A stretch of 23,939 bases of DNA, taken from CAYUIS01 sp964444825. Its GTDB lineage: Bacteria > Chloroflexota > Anaerolineae > B4-G1. The first letter of the stretch is position 1, and every line of letters starts with the position of its first letter. The translations under genes were made by a program, and so were the position numbers. The stretch is taken from the NCBI GenBank assembly GCA_964444825.1, contig CAYUIS010000078.1, positions 1 to 23,939 on the forward strand, given 5' to 3'. Shown one piece after another: positions 1 through 7,793 of the stretch. Under the pieces are notes generated by a model that saw only the letters and a program-made list of their open reading frames with translations, searched no databases and was not told where the DNA came from.

Positions 1-295
1 CGGCGATACGATGTGTGTGGGTGGCGTCCGGGAAATGCCTGAGCAGGCGAGGTAGTTCCTCGAACCAGCCCTCCAGATGGTGCCGGGAGTTGAAATAGAC
101 CCGGCTGGCAGCCAGCATCGAGAGCCTGTTGATCATACCATAGGTCAGGTCGCGCTTTTCACCAGGGGAAGAGGATAGGCCAACTGGTTCTTGTGAAAGT
201 ACTACGCGACGGGGACATTGTAGAGAGAGTCACGGGTCAGGCGAAGGAAGGTGGGCAGATTGACCATATCCGAGACCAAGAGCAGATCTGAGTCG
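1..295 (-). pseudogene. Decayed glycosyltransferase, queuosine-tRNA mannosyltransferase-like (DUF3524), partial
   Basis: No intact reading frame exists, but the minus strand reads as a recognisable protein in pieces. From about 295 to 205 it gives 'LLLVSDMVNLPTFLRL', then a TAG at 204–202, then 'YFHKNQLAYPLP'. A frameshift near 163–170 leads into 'GEKRDLTYGMINRLSMLAAS' and 'VYFNSRHHLEGWFEELPRLL', open to the window edge. These pieces resemble, from memory, the N-terminal DUF3524 domain of tRNA-queuosine alpha-mannosyltransferase-like GT4 proteins, which usually read YFHENQL, then a basic/aromatic segment, then FNS.xH. The HEN motif is HKN here. The expected first roughly 60 residues are absent, because an integrase remnant sits where they should be. 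The rest lies beyond position 1. I infer a dead gene. A sequencing error could explain one lesion but not the stop, the frameshift and the missing start together. Confidence 0.6.
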
Positions 296-325
296 TGCTC
301 TTCCTGACCCGCATTCCCATTTTCA

Positions 326-517
326 GCGCTAGCGCAACACGGTGTCTGGCTCCACGGTCATCAATGCTTCCTTCTGCGTGCGCAGCTTGCTGACCAGTAG
401 GACGATGAGGGACCAGTCGCGCCAGGCGAGTTAGGGATGTTTGGTCCGGCGCTTTAGCACGATCAGTTGCTGGTGTAGGAGGACGTTATCCAGCGCCAGT
501 TCCGGCTTGGAAGACAT
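326..517 (-). pseudogene. Decayed IS-type integrase/transposase N-terminal fragment
   Basis: Reading the minus strand from the ATG at 517 gives 'MSSKPELALDNVLLHQQLIV' followed by 'LKRRTKHP', an in-frame TAA (433–431), then 'LAWRDWSLIVLLVSKLRTQK' and 'EALMTVEPDTVLR', and a TAG (331–329) where the family normally has Trp of 'TVLRWHR'. The pattern ELALEN.LLRQQL.VLKR...P.LxxRDR...VLLS...W..AL..V.P.TVLRWHR is, from knowledge of the family, the N-terminal region of rve-type (DDE) integrases common in Chloroflexota and Planctomycetota. The catalytic core is missing: the match ends at the second stop, and glycosyltransferase-like sequence begins 30–40 bases later. This is a truncated, inactive element remnant. 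Terminal inverted repeats and target duplications were not found. Confidence 0.6.
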
Positions 518-853
518 GGCCTAAATCGGTGCCTTTACCATGGTGAAGACGGATTCGGAAGATGGGTCGGATGGGGCGTCATTGCTCACGATCTGTTGGT
601 CATCGCGACGGCCTTGACCGCAAGATGATTCAGTTGGTAAAGTTCAGATTCGAGGGGCAGAATGCCCCTTGCCGAATTTCGCACCAAGAACTAACCTAGT
701 AACCTCTTTCCCGGCGATCCCACCCTTCAACCTGGTACTGAACCAACATCCAAGAACCTCTGCGCCCTTGCGTCTTTGCGCTAAAAGGCTCCCCGTCCTT
801 TAGGGGTATTTTCGATTCGCCGTCATATTCCTGGTCAAGCCCGCGAGATAGAG
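518..853. other. Non-coding stretch upstream of polX
   Basis: No convincing gene lies here. A perfect short inverted repeat (AGGGGC–AGAAT–GCCCCT) sits at 653–669. A minus-strand open stretch of about 35 codons ends at 586 and contains 'ELYQLNHLAVKAVAMTNRS'; I do not recognise it, and it may be further mobile-element debris. At about 761–785 lies a 'CCTTGCGTCTTTGCGC' string of the kind that recurs between genes in many cyanobacterial and Chloroflexota genomes. It is followed at 791–804 by CCCC…GGGG, a weak hairpin. Confidence 0.5.
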
Positions 854-866
854 TATAATCACCCGC
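854..866 (+). promoter_or_regulatory. Probable promoter -10 box for polX
   Basis: A perfect TATAAT lies at 854–859, about 39 bases before the chosen polX start at 898. The -35 region is weak: TGGTCA (832–837) sits 16 bases upstream and matches TTGACA at only three positions. The predicted transcription start is near 866, which would give a leader of about 30 bases. Confidence 0.45.
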
Positions 867-897
867 AGAACGTGAGTCGTAGACCGAGGTGAACCAG

Positions 898-2613
898 GTG
901 AGAAACGACGACGTCGCCGCCATCTTTGCCGCGATGGCCGACATGCTCGCCATCCAGGGCGAGAACTATCACCGTATCCTGTCCTACCGCCGCGCCGCCG
1001 AAAACGTCGCCGCCCTGGGCCGTCCCGTCGAGGAGGTGTGGCAGGCGGGCGAGCTAGAGGGTATTCCCGGCATCGGCAAGACCCTCGCCTCCAAGATCGA
1101 CGAACTGATGCGCACCGGCCATCTGGAGGCCTACGCCAAGCTCCAGGCCCAGGTCCCCGCTGGCGTCGTCGCGATGCTTCAGGTGCCCGATGTTGGCCCC
1201 AAGCGCGCCGCCCTGTTCTGGAAGGAGCTCGGTCTCACCTCCGTCGAGGCCCTGGAGGCCGCCGCGCGGGATGGCCGCCTGCGGGACCTTCCCGGTATGG
1301 GGGCCAAGAGCGAGCAAAAGGTCCTCGCCGGCATCGAGGCCCTCAAGCGCCGCACCGGCCGCACCCTGCTCGGCGTCGCCTGGCCCCTGGCCTACACCCT
1401 GCTCGGCGAACTGCTCCAGGTGGAGGGTGTGGTGCAGGCCGCCCCGGCCGGTAGCCTCCGTCGTATGCGCGAGACCGTCGGCGACCTTGATCTGCTCGTC
1501 GCCTCCGCCGATCCCGATCCGGTCATGGCCCGCTTCCGCGAGTTGGAGCCGGTCGCCGAGGTGCTCCTCAGCGGCCCCACCAAGACCTCCATTCGCACCC
1601 ACAAGGGCTTTCAGGTCGACCTGCGCGTCCTCGATCCCGCCCGCTGGGGGACCGCGCTCCAGTACTTTACCGGGAGCCAGGCCCACAACATCCGCCTTCG
1701 CGGGCTGGCCCTCGACCGCGGTTTTTCCCTCAGCGAGTACAGCCTCAAGCGTGAGGATGGAACAGAGCTGCTGTGCGCCACCGAGGAGGAGGTCTACGCG
1801 GCTCTCGGCCTGCCGTTGATTCCGCCCGAACTGCGCGAGGACCGGGGCGAGATTGAGGCCGCCCTCGCCGGAGAGCTGCCCGACCTGATCCAGATGTCCG
1901 ATCTGCGCGGCGACCTCCAGTTCCACACCACCTGGTCGGATGGCCAGCAAAGCCTCCTGGAGATGGCCCAGGCCGCCCGCGCCCGTGGTTTCGAGTACGG
2001 CCTGGTCACCGACCATTCCCACAGCCTCGGCGTCGCCGGCGGTCTCACCGCCGACGATCTCCGCCGCCAGCGCGCCGAGATCGAGGACGTCAACCGTCAG
2101 TTGGGCGGGACCTTCCGCCTCCTGGCTGGCACTGAGGTCGAGGTGCGGGCCGATTCCACCCTCGATTTCCCCGACGAGGTGCTGGCCGAGCTCGATATCG
2201 TGCTCGCTTCGGTGCACACCGGGCTGCGTGGCGACCGCGAGCGGGTCACCGCCCGTATGCTGGCCGCGATCCGTAATCCCCACGTCGACATCATCGCCCA
2301 TCCCACCGGCCGTCTGATCGGCGAGCGCGAGGGGGCCGACCTCGATATGGAGGCCATCTTTCGCGCCGCTGCCGAGACCGGCACTGCCCTCGAGGTCAAC
2401 GCCTATCCCAGTCGCCTCGACCTTCGCGACGCCCACGTCCGGCGGGCGATCGAGCTTGGCGTAAAGCTGACCATCGGCTCCGACGCTCACGAGATCGGCG
2501 GCTTTGACGTGCTGCCCTATGGCGTGGCCACCGCCCGCCGTGGATGGGCCACCCCCGCCGACGTGATCAACACCTGGCCTTTGGAGGAATTGCTCAGGTG
2601 GCGCGCCCGTTAG
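898..2613 (+). CDS. polX: DNA polymerase X family protein with PHP domain (PolX)
   Basis: This is a gap-filling repair polymerase fused to a PHP-type 3'-5' exonuclease/phosphoesterase domain; it acts in base-excision-type repair in the cytoplasm. In order it has a Pol-beta-like 8-kDa domain (residues 1–80), helix-hairpin-helix segments ('IPGIGKTLASKI', 'VPDVGPKRA', 'LPGMGAKSEQK'), the nucleotidyltransferase motif 'GDLDLLVAS' (two metal-binding Asp, about 196 and 198), a palm/thumb region with 'QYFTGSQAHNIRLR', and a PHP domain from about 335 to the end ('VTDHSH', 'GTEVEV', 'ASVHTG', 'IIAHPTGR', 'IGSDAHE'). The length of 571 aa is normal. GTG 898 is preferred over GTG 889 because GAGGTGA lies five bases before it. 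The first PHP motif, usually HxHTxxSDG, reads QFHTTWSDG. The last codons overlap the amidase start by 16 bases, suggesting coupled translation. Confidence 0.93.
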   Translation: MRNDDVAAIFAAMADMLAIQGENYHRILSYRRAAENVAALGRPVEEVWQAGELEGIPGIGKTLASKIDELMRTGHLEAYAKLQAQVPAGVVAMLQVPDVGPKRAALFWKELGLTSVEALEAAARDGRLRDLPGMGAKSEQKVLAGIEALKRRTGRTLLGVAWPLAYTLLGELLQVEGVVQAAPAGSLRRMRETVGDLDLLVASADPDPVMARFRELEPVAEVLLSGPTKTSIRTHKGFQVDLRVLDPARWGTALQYFTGSQAHNIRLRGLALDRGFSLSEYSLKREDGTELLCATEEEVYAALGLPLIPPELREDRGEIEAALAGELPDLIQMSDLRGDLQFHTTWSDGQQSLLEMAQAARARGFEYGLVTDHSHSLGVAGGLTADDLRRQRAEIEDVNRQLGGTFRLLAGTEVEVRADSTLDFPDEVLAELDIVLASVHTGLRGDRERVTARMLAAIRNPHVDIIAHPTGRLIGEREGADLDMEAIFRAAAETGTALEVNAYPSRLDLRDAHVRRAIELGVKLTIGSDAHEIGGFDVLPYGVATARRGWATPADVINTWPLEELLRWRAR

Positions 2614-5600
2614 TGCGTTTGGTGGTAGCTGTCGCAATCGCCCTGCTGGCCGTGGCGCTGGTTGGCCGTGCGCTCCATGCCCCGGCACTGGCGGCAGTGG
2701 AGCCCGAGGCTGGCCTCCTGTCCGAAATGGGAGGATCCTTCCCCCTCTGCTTCTGGTCCGCCCAGGGCCCGGTCTGCGTCGACCGCCCTGCCCAGGCTGG
2801 ACCGGCCGCCCTGCCCCCGGACCCCGAGGCCTTGATCGCCGCCCTGCTGGCTGGTCCCACCGCCGGGGAACGGGCCAAGGGTTTGTCGTCCGCCATTTCT
2901 CCGGGCACCTTGCTCGATTCGGTCCAGGTCTCGCCCGACCGGACCGTCGTCGTCCGCTTTTACGTGCCGTCCGATGGACTGCTTGATCTTGACCCTGTCA
3001 CTTTTGAGGCCATCGTCGAGCAGGTCGGCTGGACTCTCGAGCCGGTCGGCTGGCGAGACCTGCGCATTCAGGCCTGGAACCAGGCCGTTGGTGAGTTCGT
3101 GCCTTTGGCGAGCTTTCTGCCCGAGATTCCGGCTCCGCGTAAGGAGGCGGTGCTGACGGGGGAGGAGGGGGCGGCGATTGCCCCGGCCTACGCCGGCCAG
3201 CCGCCGGCTCCCGGCCAGGGCCAGCCCCAGGGCGCTCTGGCTGGCAAGACTGTCTACGTCAGCGCCGGCCACGGCTGGTATTGGCCCCCTGACTCGGGCT
3301 ACACGACGTATCAGTGGCGCACCCAGCGGCCCGCCTACGAGGCGTTGATCGAGGATCACAACAACGCCGAGGCGGTCGATCAATACCTGTTGCACTATCT
3401 GTGGAACGCCGGGGCATCCGTCTGGCCGGTGCGCGAGCGGGATATGAACGGGGCAGAGGCCGTGGTGGACAACGATCAGCCCTCGCCCGGCGCTGGCTAC
3501 TCCGAGACCGGCCCCTGGACCACGACCGTTTTCACCGGGACCGGCTACGCTGGCACCGATTATCGTTATGCCGCCACCGTGACCGGCACGCCCACCGCTG
3601 CCGCCGTCTGGACCGCCACGCTGCCCGTCGATGGTCGTTACGCCGTCTACGTCTGGTATCGACCCGGCTCCCAGCGCGCCCCCGATGCGCACTATACCGT
3701 CCATCACGCCGGGGGAGAGACCTCGGTTTCCGTCGATCAGCGGTATCACGGCCTTACCTGGCACTACCTCGGCACCTATGGATTCCGGGCCGGGGAGGTC
3801 GCCACGATCACCCTCACCAATCTCTCGGCTCAGGCGGGGGCTGTCGTCATCGCCGATGCCGTCCGTATCGGCGGAGGCATGTTTGACGATCTGGCCGGCA
3901 TTGGAACGGGAGCGACTGAACCGCCGCACGAGCCCTGGTGGGAGGTAGCGTCTTTCTACTACGTGCAAAAGATGGGTATGGACGAACCGCTCTATGGTGA
4001 CGTGACTGCCCGCCCCATCTACGCCCTCTGGGAGCACCGCGGTACCGGTGACGATGCGCTCTACGTCTCCTGGCACACCAACGGCTATAACGCCACCGCG
4101 CGGGGGACAGAAACCTACGTGCACAATGGAGAGGATCTCACCCGCACCCAGGGCAGCCTGGAGCTGCGGCACGCCATCCACACCGAGGTTGTGAACGACA
4201 TCCGCGCTGGCTGGGACCCGGCCTGGACCGATCGGGGACAAAAGACAAAGAACCTGGGGGAGCTGCGCCGCCTGTGGGACGACGATCCGGCGGTGCGTAT
4301 GCCCGGCGCCTTGATCGAGATCGCCTTCCACGATAACCCGGAGGACGCGGCCGCTCTCAAGGAGCCATCCTTTCAAATGCTCTCGGCGCGGGCCATCTAC
4401 CAGGGCATCCTCAAGTACTATGAGCAGCGCGACGGCCTCGACTTGGCCGAGCTGCCCGAGCCGCCGACCCATCTGTCGGTCCAGAACCTCGGGGGTGGGC
4501 AGGTGCGGGTCGCCTGGCGGCCCTCTCCGACCGATGGTCTGGGTCTGGTCGGCGATGCAGCCACCGGTTACCGGGTCTACACCTCAACCGATAGCCTGGG
4601 TTGGTCGAACGGTCTCCCTGTCCCGACGGCCGCATGCACCCTCACCGGGCTCTCCGGCGGGCAGCTCCTTTTTGTGCGGGTCACCGCCACCAACGACGGC
4701 GGCGAGTCCTTTCCCACCGAGACCCTGGGCGTCCGCGCGGGAGAGAGTCCCGGTGTCCTGCTGGTCAATGGCTTTGACCGTCTGAACCGCACCATGCTTG
4801 TTCCCGAGACCGACCCGACCGAGGGGTACAACCTGCGGTTGTTGCTCGACCGTATGAACCGGTACGACTATTCGATTCAGCACGGCAGCGTGATCTCCTA
4901 CGCCTTTGACAGTGGGTGCAACGAAGCCGTGCACGATGGCCTGGTCAGCCTGTCTGGCTACACGCTTGTCGATTGGATCCTGGGCGAGGAGTCCACCTCC
5001 GACGAGACGTTGGACGCCGCCGAGCGTGCGCTGCTCGCCGACTTTCTCTCCGCTGGCGGCGCCCTGTTCCTGAGCGGCGCTGAGGTCGGCTACCACCTTC
5101 TCGGGGCTGATGAAGTCTTTTACAACAATGTCCTTCGGGCCGATTATGCCGGGGACGACGCCGGGACCTACGGGATCGCTCCCGTGTCTGCTTCGATATT
5201 TGAGGGACTGGCCCCTTTCCGCTTCGACGCGCCGGGGATGTATGACGCCGACTATCCGGATCAACTGACGCCCCTCAATGGCTCCGTCGCGGCCCTCGCC
5301 TACGATGGCGGCCTGGGTGGCACGGCCGCCGTCCAGTACGCCGCTGGCTGCGAGCGTTTGGTCTATTTTGGTTTTCCCTTCGAGACGATCTGGCCCGACC
5401 ACCGCTCTGCAGTGATGGGGCGGGTGTTGGGTTTTCTGGATGCCTGTCTTGAGGTGCCGGTGCAGACGCACGTCACCTCTCCCGTCGATGGCAGCGCCCA
5501 CCGCACTCTCCCAACTTTCGGTGGCACGGCCGGGGCGGGAGAGATGGCCGCACTGGCTCGTGTGGAGGTCCAGGTACAGCGGATCAGCGACGGTCGTTAT

Positions 5601-6614
5601 CTGGGGGTTGGCGGCGGGGGGACGGGAACGGCCTGGCTTCCCGGGTCGACCTGGCTGACGGCCACTGGGACCACCTCGTGGTCCTACCTACTCCCGCCGT
5701 TGGAAAACGACGGCTACTATCTCCGCGCCCGCGCGCGGACGGTTGACGGGGACGTCGATCTTTCCCCGGCCGAGGTGCTCTTTACCTATGACACCGTGCC
5801 GCCGGCTGCGACCGTCCTGATCACGCCCACGGGTGCGGTCACGGTCTCCGCCTCGCCCGTCCTGACGCTGGTGTGGCAGGCCGTCGCGCCCGATGGCGGC
5901 TCTCCGTTGGCCTACGTCGTGCAGTTGGACACGCAGCTCTACACCACCACGCCGACCACCTATCGCGCACCGGGTGTCGCCGGTGGGGGCCATACCTGGG
6001 GTGTGTTGGTCTTTGACGGAGCGGGCAATCGCTCCGCCTGGGTCACCGATACGTTCTCCGTCAGGCAGTACGTCCTCTGGCTGCCGCTCGTGATGCGCGA
6101 TCTTGGCCAGGGTCAGGTATGTGACGATCTGCTGATCAATGGCGGCTTTGAGTCGGATGGAGGCTGGGTCCTGAACAAGCTGGCTATCTATGATACGGCC
6201 AATGTGTTCTCCGGTGCGCGCAGCGCCCGGGTGGGTATCCCGCCTGGAGAGCCAGGCAACACTTCCTACTCGTCTGTTGCCCAGACCGTGGTGCTGCCGG
6301 CGAGTACTCTGCTGCCGTCCGGTACGACTGGTACGTTGCGCCTGTGGGCCTATTCGATCAATGAGGGGGATGACGCCGACGACTGGCACTATGTGAGCCT
6401 GCGCGATCAGTCCGGTGGTTATTATGCTGTCGATGGACAGTTCCGCTCCGACGCCCGCCAGTGGGTCTTGCGCCAGTACGACCTGGGCGCATACGTCGTC
6501 TCCCACGCTGGCGAGTCTGTCAGCCTGTACGTCGGCACGCGCAACGACGACGATGACGATACCGCTGCGCTGTACGTGGACGATGTGATGCTGGAGGTCT
6601 GTACCCCGAGATGA
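2598..6614 (+). CDS. Secreted multidomain N-acetylmuramoyl-L-alanine amidase
   Basis: This is a predicted exported peptidoglycan hydrolase of 1338 aa. Residues 1–32 are a signal peptide (VRLVV, then a hydrophobic run ending near APALAA). Residues about 70–190 resemble a GerMN domain ('LLAGPTAGERAKGLSSAI', 'GTLLDSVQV'). The Amidase_3 domain begins near 216 with 'GKTVYVSAGHG' (zinc His) and 'EDHNNAEAV' (Glu), and resumes at about 450–610 with 'YVSWHTNG' (His) and 'LIEIAFHDN' (catalytic Glu). Between them, at about 294–425, sits a golvesin-like beta-sandwich. Then come FN3 (616–714), a glutamine-amidotransferase/ThuA-like Rossmann domain (715–949), Ig-like repeats (956–1155), the 'LWLPLVMRD' linker and a C-terminal jelly-roll carbohydrate-binding module ('INGGFES' to 'YVDDVMLEVC'). 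GTG 2598 has GGAGG ten bases upstream; GTG 2613 is an alternative. The stop overlaps the next ATG (ATGA). The cell-wall role is inferred from the family. Confidence 0.88.
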   Translation: MARPLVRLVVAVAIALLAVALVGRALHAPALAAVEPEAGLLSEMGGSFPLCFWSAQGPVCVDRPAQAGPAALPPDPEALIAALLAGPTAGERAKGLSSAISPGTLLDSVQVSPDRTVVVRFYVPSDGLLDLDPVTFEAIVEQVGWTLEPVGWRDLRIQAWNQAVGEFVPLASFLPEIPAPRKEAVLTGEEGAAIAPAYAGQPPAPGQGQPQGALAGKTVYVSAGHGWYWPPDSGYTTYQWRTQRPAYEALIEDHNNAEAVDQYLLHYLWNAGASVWPVRERDMNGAEAVVDNDQPSPGAGYSETGPWTTTVFTGTGYAGTDYRYAATVTGTPTAAAVWTATLPVDGRYAVYVWYRPGSQRAPDAHYTVHHAGGETSVSVDQRYHGLTWHYLGTYGFRAGEVATITLTNLSAQAGAVVIADAVRIGGGMFDDLAGIGTGATEPPHEPWWEVASFYYVQKMGMDEPLYGDVTARPIYALWEHRGTGDDALYVSWHTNGYNATARGTETYVHNGEDLTRTQGSLELRHAIHTEVVNDIRAGWDPAWTDRGQKTKNLGELRRLWDDDPAVRMPGALIEIAFHDNPEDAAALKEPSFQMLSARAIYQGILKYYEQRDGLDLAELPEPPTHLSVQNLGGGQVRVAWRPSPTDGLGLVGDAATGYRVYTSTDSLGWSNGLPVPTAACTLTGLSGGQLLFVRVTATNDGGESFPTETLGVRAGESPGVLLVNGFDRLNRTMLVPETDPTEGYNLRLLLDRMNRYDYSIQHGSVISYAFDSGCNEAVHDGLVSLSGYTLVDWILGEESTSDETLDAAERALLADFLSAGGALFLSGAEVGYHLLGADEVFYNNVLRADYAGDDAGTYGIAPVSASIFEGLAPFRFDAPGMYDADYPDQLTPLNGSVAALAYDGGLGGTAAVQYAAGCERLVYFGFPFETIWPDHRSAVMGRVLGFLDACLEVPVQTHVTSPVDGSAHRTLPTFGGTAGAGEMAALARVEVQVQRISDGRYLGVGGGGTGTAWLPGSTWLTATGTTSWSYLLPPLENDGYYLRARARTVDGDVDLSPAEVLFTYDTVPPAATVLITPTGAVTVSASPVLTLVWQAVAPDGGSPLAYVVQLDTQLYTTTPTTYRAPGVAGGGHTWGVLVFDGAGNRSAWVTDTFSVRQYVLWLPLVMRDLGQGQVCDDLLINGGFESDGGWVLNKLAIYDTANVFSGARSARVGIPPGEPGNTSYSSVAQTVVLPASTLLPSGTTGTLRLWAYSINEGDDADDWHYVSLRDQSGGYYAVDGQFRSDARQWVLRQYDLGAYVVSHAGESVSLYVGTRNDDDDDTAALYVDDVMLEVCTPR

Positions 6615-7081
6615 AAGACGTATACTGGCTAGTCCCGGGCTTGCTGGCCGGGCGACCTGGCCCGCGACTCGCGCCCTGGGACCTCGAAGCGCTCTGGTCG
6701 GAGGGATTCCGGGTCATTCTCTCCCTCCACGATGAGGTGGACCAGGCTGCCATCGCCGCGGCCGGTTTCACGCACGGCAAGTTCTACTTCCCGCCGGTGT
6801 TGCTGCTCACGCCCGTCGAGTCGCGGGCTTTTCTCAGGCTGATGGACCATGCCACCCAGTTTATCCACGACCAGGTGGCCGCCGCTCGTCCCACGTTGGT
6901 CCACTGCCACGCCGGCAAGGACCGTACCGGGGCGTTGTTGGCGGGCTACCTGATCCGCTACCAGGGGCTATCTCCTGACGAGGCGACCCGCCTGGTGCGG
7001 CAGGCGAATCCCATCGCCATGACCGCGCCCGGCTACGACCGTATGCCGGAGTTATTCAGCCAGCAGCTTGAGGACTCCTGA
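6611..7081 (+). CDS. Dual-specificity/tyrosine phosphatase-like protein
   Basis: This is a 156-residue cytoplasmic cysteine phosphatase of the DSP/PTP superfamily. The P-loop 'VHCHAGKDRTG' at about 97–107 supplies the nucleophile Cys99 and the phosphate-binding Arg105 (CX5R). An N-terminal segment 'VYWLVPGLLAGRPGP' resembles the substrate-recognition start of small bacterial and archaeal DSPs, and a C-terminal helix follows the loop ('ATRLVRQANPIAM'). The length is that of a stand-alone catalytic domain. Its ATG overlaps the amidase stop codon (ATGA), so translation is probably coupled to that very long secreted protein. The substrate cannot be told from sequence: phosphoprotein, phosphoinositide-like or nucleotide substrates are all possible. 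Confidence 0.85.
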   Translation: MKDVYWLVPGLLAGRPGPRLAPWDLEALWSEGFRVILSLHDEVDQAAIAAAGFTHGKFYFPPVLLLTPVESRAFLRLMDHATQFIHDQVAAARPTLVHCHAGKDRTGALLAGYLIRYQGLSPDEATRLVRQANPIAMTAPGYDRMPELFSQQLEDS

Positions 7082-7136
7082 CGGCTCGGCTGGGTCTAGG
7101 GGCAAACCACACAGGCGCACAGGCAAGGAGGTCACG

Positions 7137-7694
7137 ATGCAGGGCAACGACTGGATGGACGAGACGATCCCCACCGAGCGTGTCAGACCGCATGGCGAGG
7201 AGCCCGCCGTTGGCGGCGCTGCCCCGCAGAGGTCTCACCCTCTGTTGACCTGGGTGCTGGGGGCCCTCGTATTGCTCGTGGCTCTGGTCGTCTGTGGTCT
7301 GTGGGCCCTGTACCTGCTGCGGGGGCAGTTGGTTGCCCCGAGCCCGACATCCGTGCCCATCATCTTGACGCCTACCGCCGCGCCCACCGTTGCCATCACG
7401 CCGACCCCTGCGCCCACTCAGATCTCGGAGCCCACCCCGACCATATCACCTGACGTGGTCATCGGGCGCTATGTCAAGGTAGTGGGCACCAGTGGGTATG
7501 GCCTCAGTCTGCGTTCTGGACCCGGTGAGAACTATACGCGCATGGACGTTGCGCTCGAGGGGGAGGTCTTTATCGTCGTGGATGGTCCCACGGCGGCTGG
7601 TGATGCCGAGTGGTGGAAGATCCAGGATCGGGAAAACGTGGCCCGGGAGTGGTGGGCGGTGGGTAACTTTTTGGAGCCGGTTGACCAACCATAG
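7137..7694 (+). CDS. Membrane-anchored SH3b-domain protein
   Basis: The product has 185 aa. A cytoplasmic N-terminus of about 35 residues is followed by one transmembrane helix (about 36–62), then a Pro/Thr-rich spacer (about 66–105) and a C-terminal bacterial SH3 domain (about 110–180) with the typical 'LSLRSGPGENYTRM' strand-turn and 'WWKIQ' … 'WWAVGNFLEP'. SH3b domains of this kind usually bind cell-wall peptides or glycans, so the protein probably sits in the membrane with its SH3 domain outside. The start is firm: AAGGAGGT lies just before ATG 7137, the strongest ribosome-binding site in the window. It lies 55 bases after the phosphatase, in an apparent cell-wall cluster with the amidase. 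No catalytic domain is present. Confidence 0.85.
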   Translation: MQGNDWMDETIPTERVRPHGEEPAVGGAAPQRSHPLLTWVLGALVLLVALVVCGLWALYLLRGQLVAPSPTSVPIILTPTAAPTVAITPTPAPTQISEPTPTISPDVVIGRYVKVVGTSGYGLSLRSGPGENYTRMDVALEGEVFIVVDGPTAAGDAEWWKIQDRENVAREWWAVGNFLEPVDQP

Positions 7695-7705
7695 TCGGGT
7701 GGACG

Positions 7706-7759
7706 CTGTACTTGTCGCCCCTGGTCTTTTGGCCCAGGGACAAAAGGTACAGGACAAGT
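7706..7759. repeat. Compound inverted repeat between SH3b gene and ligA
   Basis: Several arms are packed into about 54 bases: ACTTGTC (7710–7716) with GACAAGT (7753–7759), CCCTGG (7719–7724) with CCAGGG (7734–7739), CTTTTG (7726–7731) with CAAAAG (7741–7746), and CTGTAC (7706–7711) with GTACAG (7747–7752). Some pairings exclude others. There is no T-run, so a classical terminator is unlikely on the plus strand. It could be a degenerate repeat element or a processing/termination structure. Confidence 0.4.
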
Positions 7760-7793
7760 GTTGGCAATCCGCCCCTTAACCAGGATACTATCG

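Noticed and set aside
696..953. 85-codon minus-strand frame across the polX start
   Set aside because: It covers the polX promoter and the first codons in antisense, has no ribosome-binding site, and its product has no domain.
1054..2688. 544-codon open frame on the minus strand opposite polX
   Set aside because: It lies fully antisense to a gene with clear catalytic motifs. Its product has no recognisable domain, and long antisense frames are expected in DNA this GC-rich.
2610..4472. 620-codon open frame on the minus strand opposite the amidase
   Set aside because: It is a shadow of the amidase codons, low in complexity (Gly/Val/Asp-rich), with no family resemblance.
7761..7790. Possible promoter TTGGCA-17-GATACT before ligA
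   Set aside because: The -10 match is weak, and the start point would fall on the ligA ATG, leaving its ribosome-binding site untranscribed.
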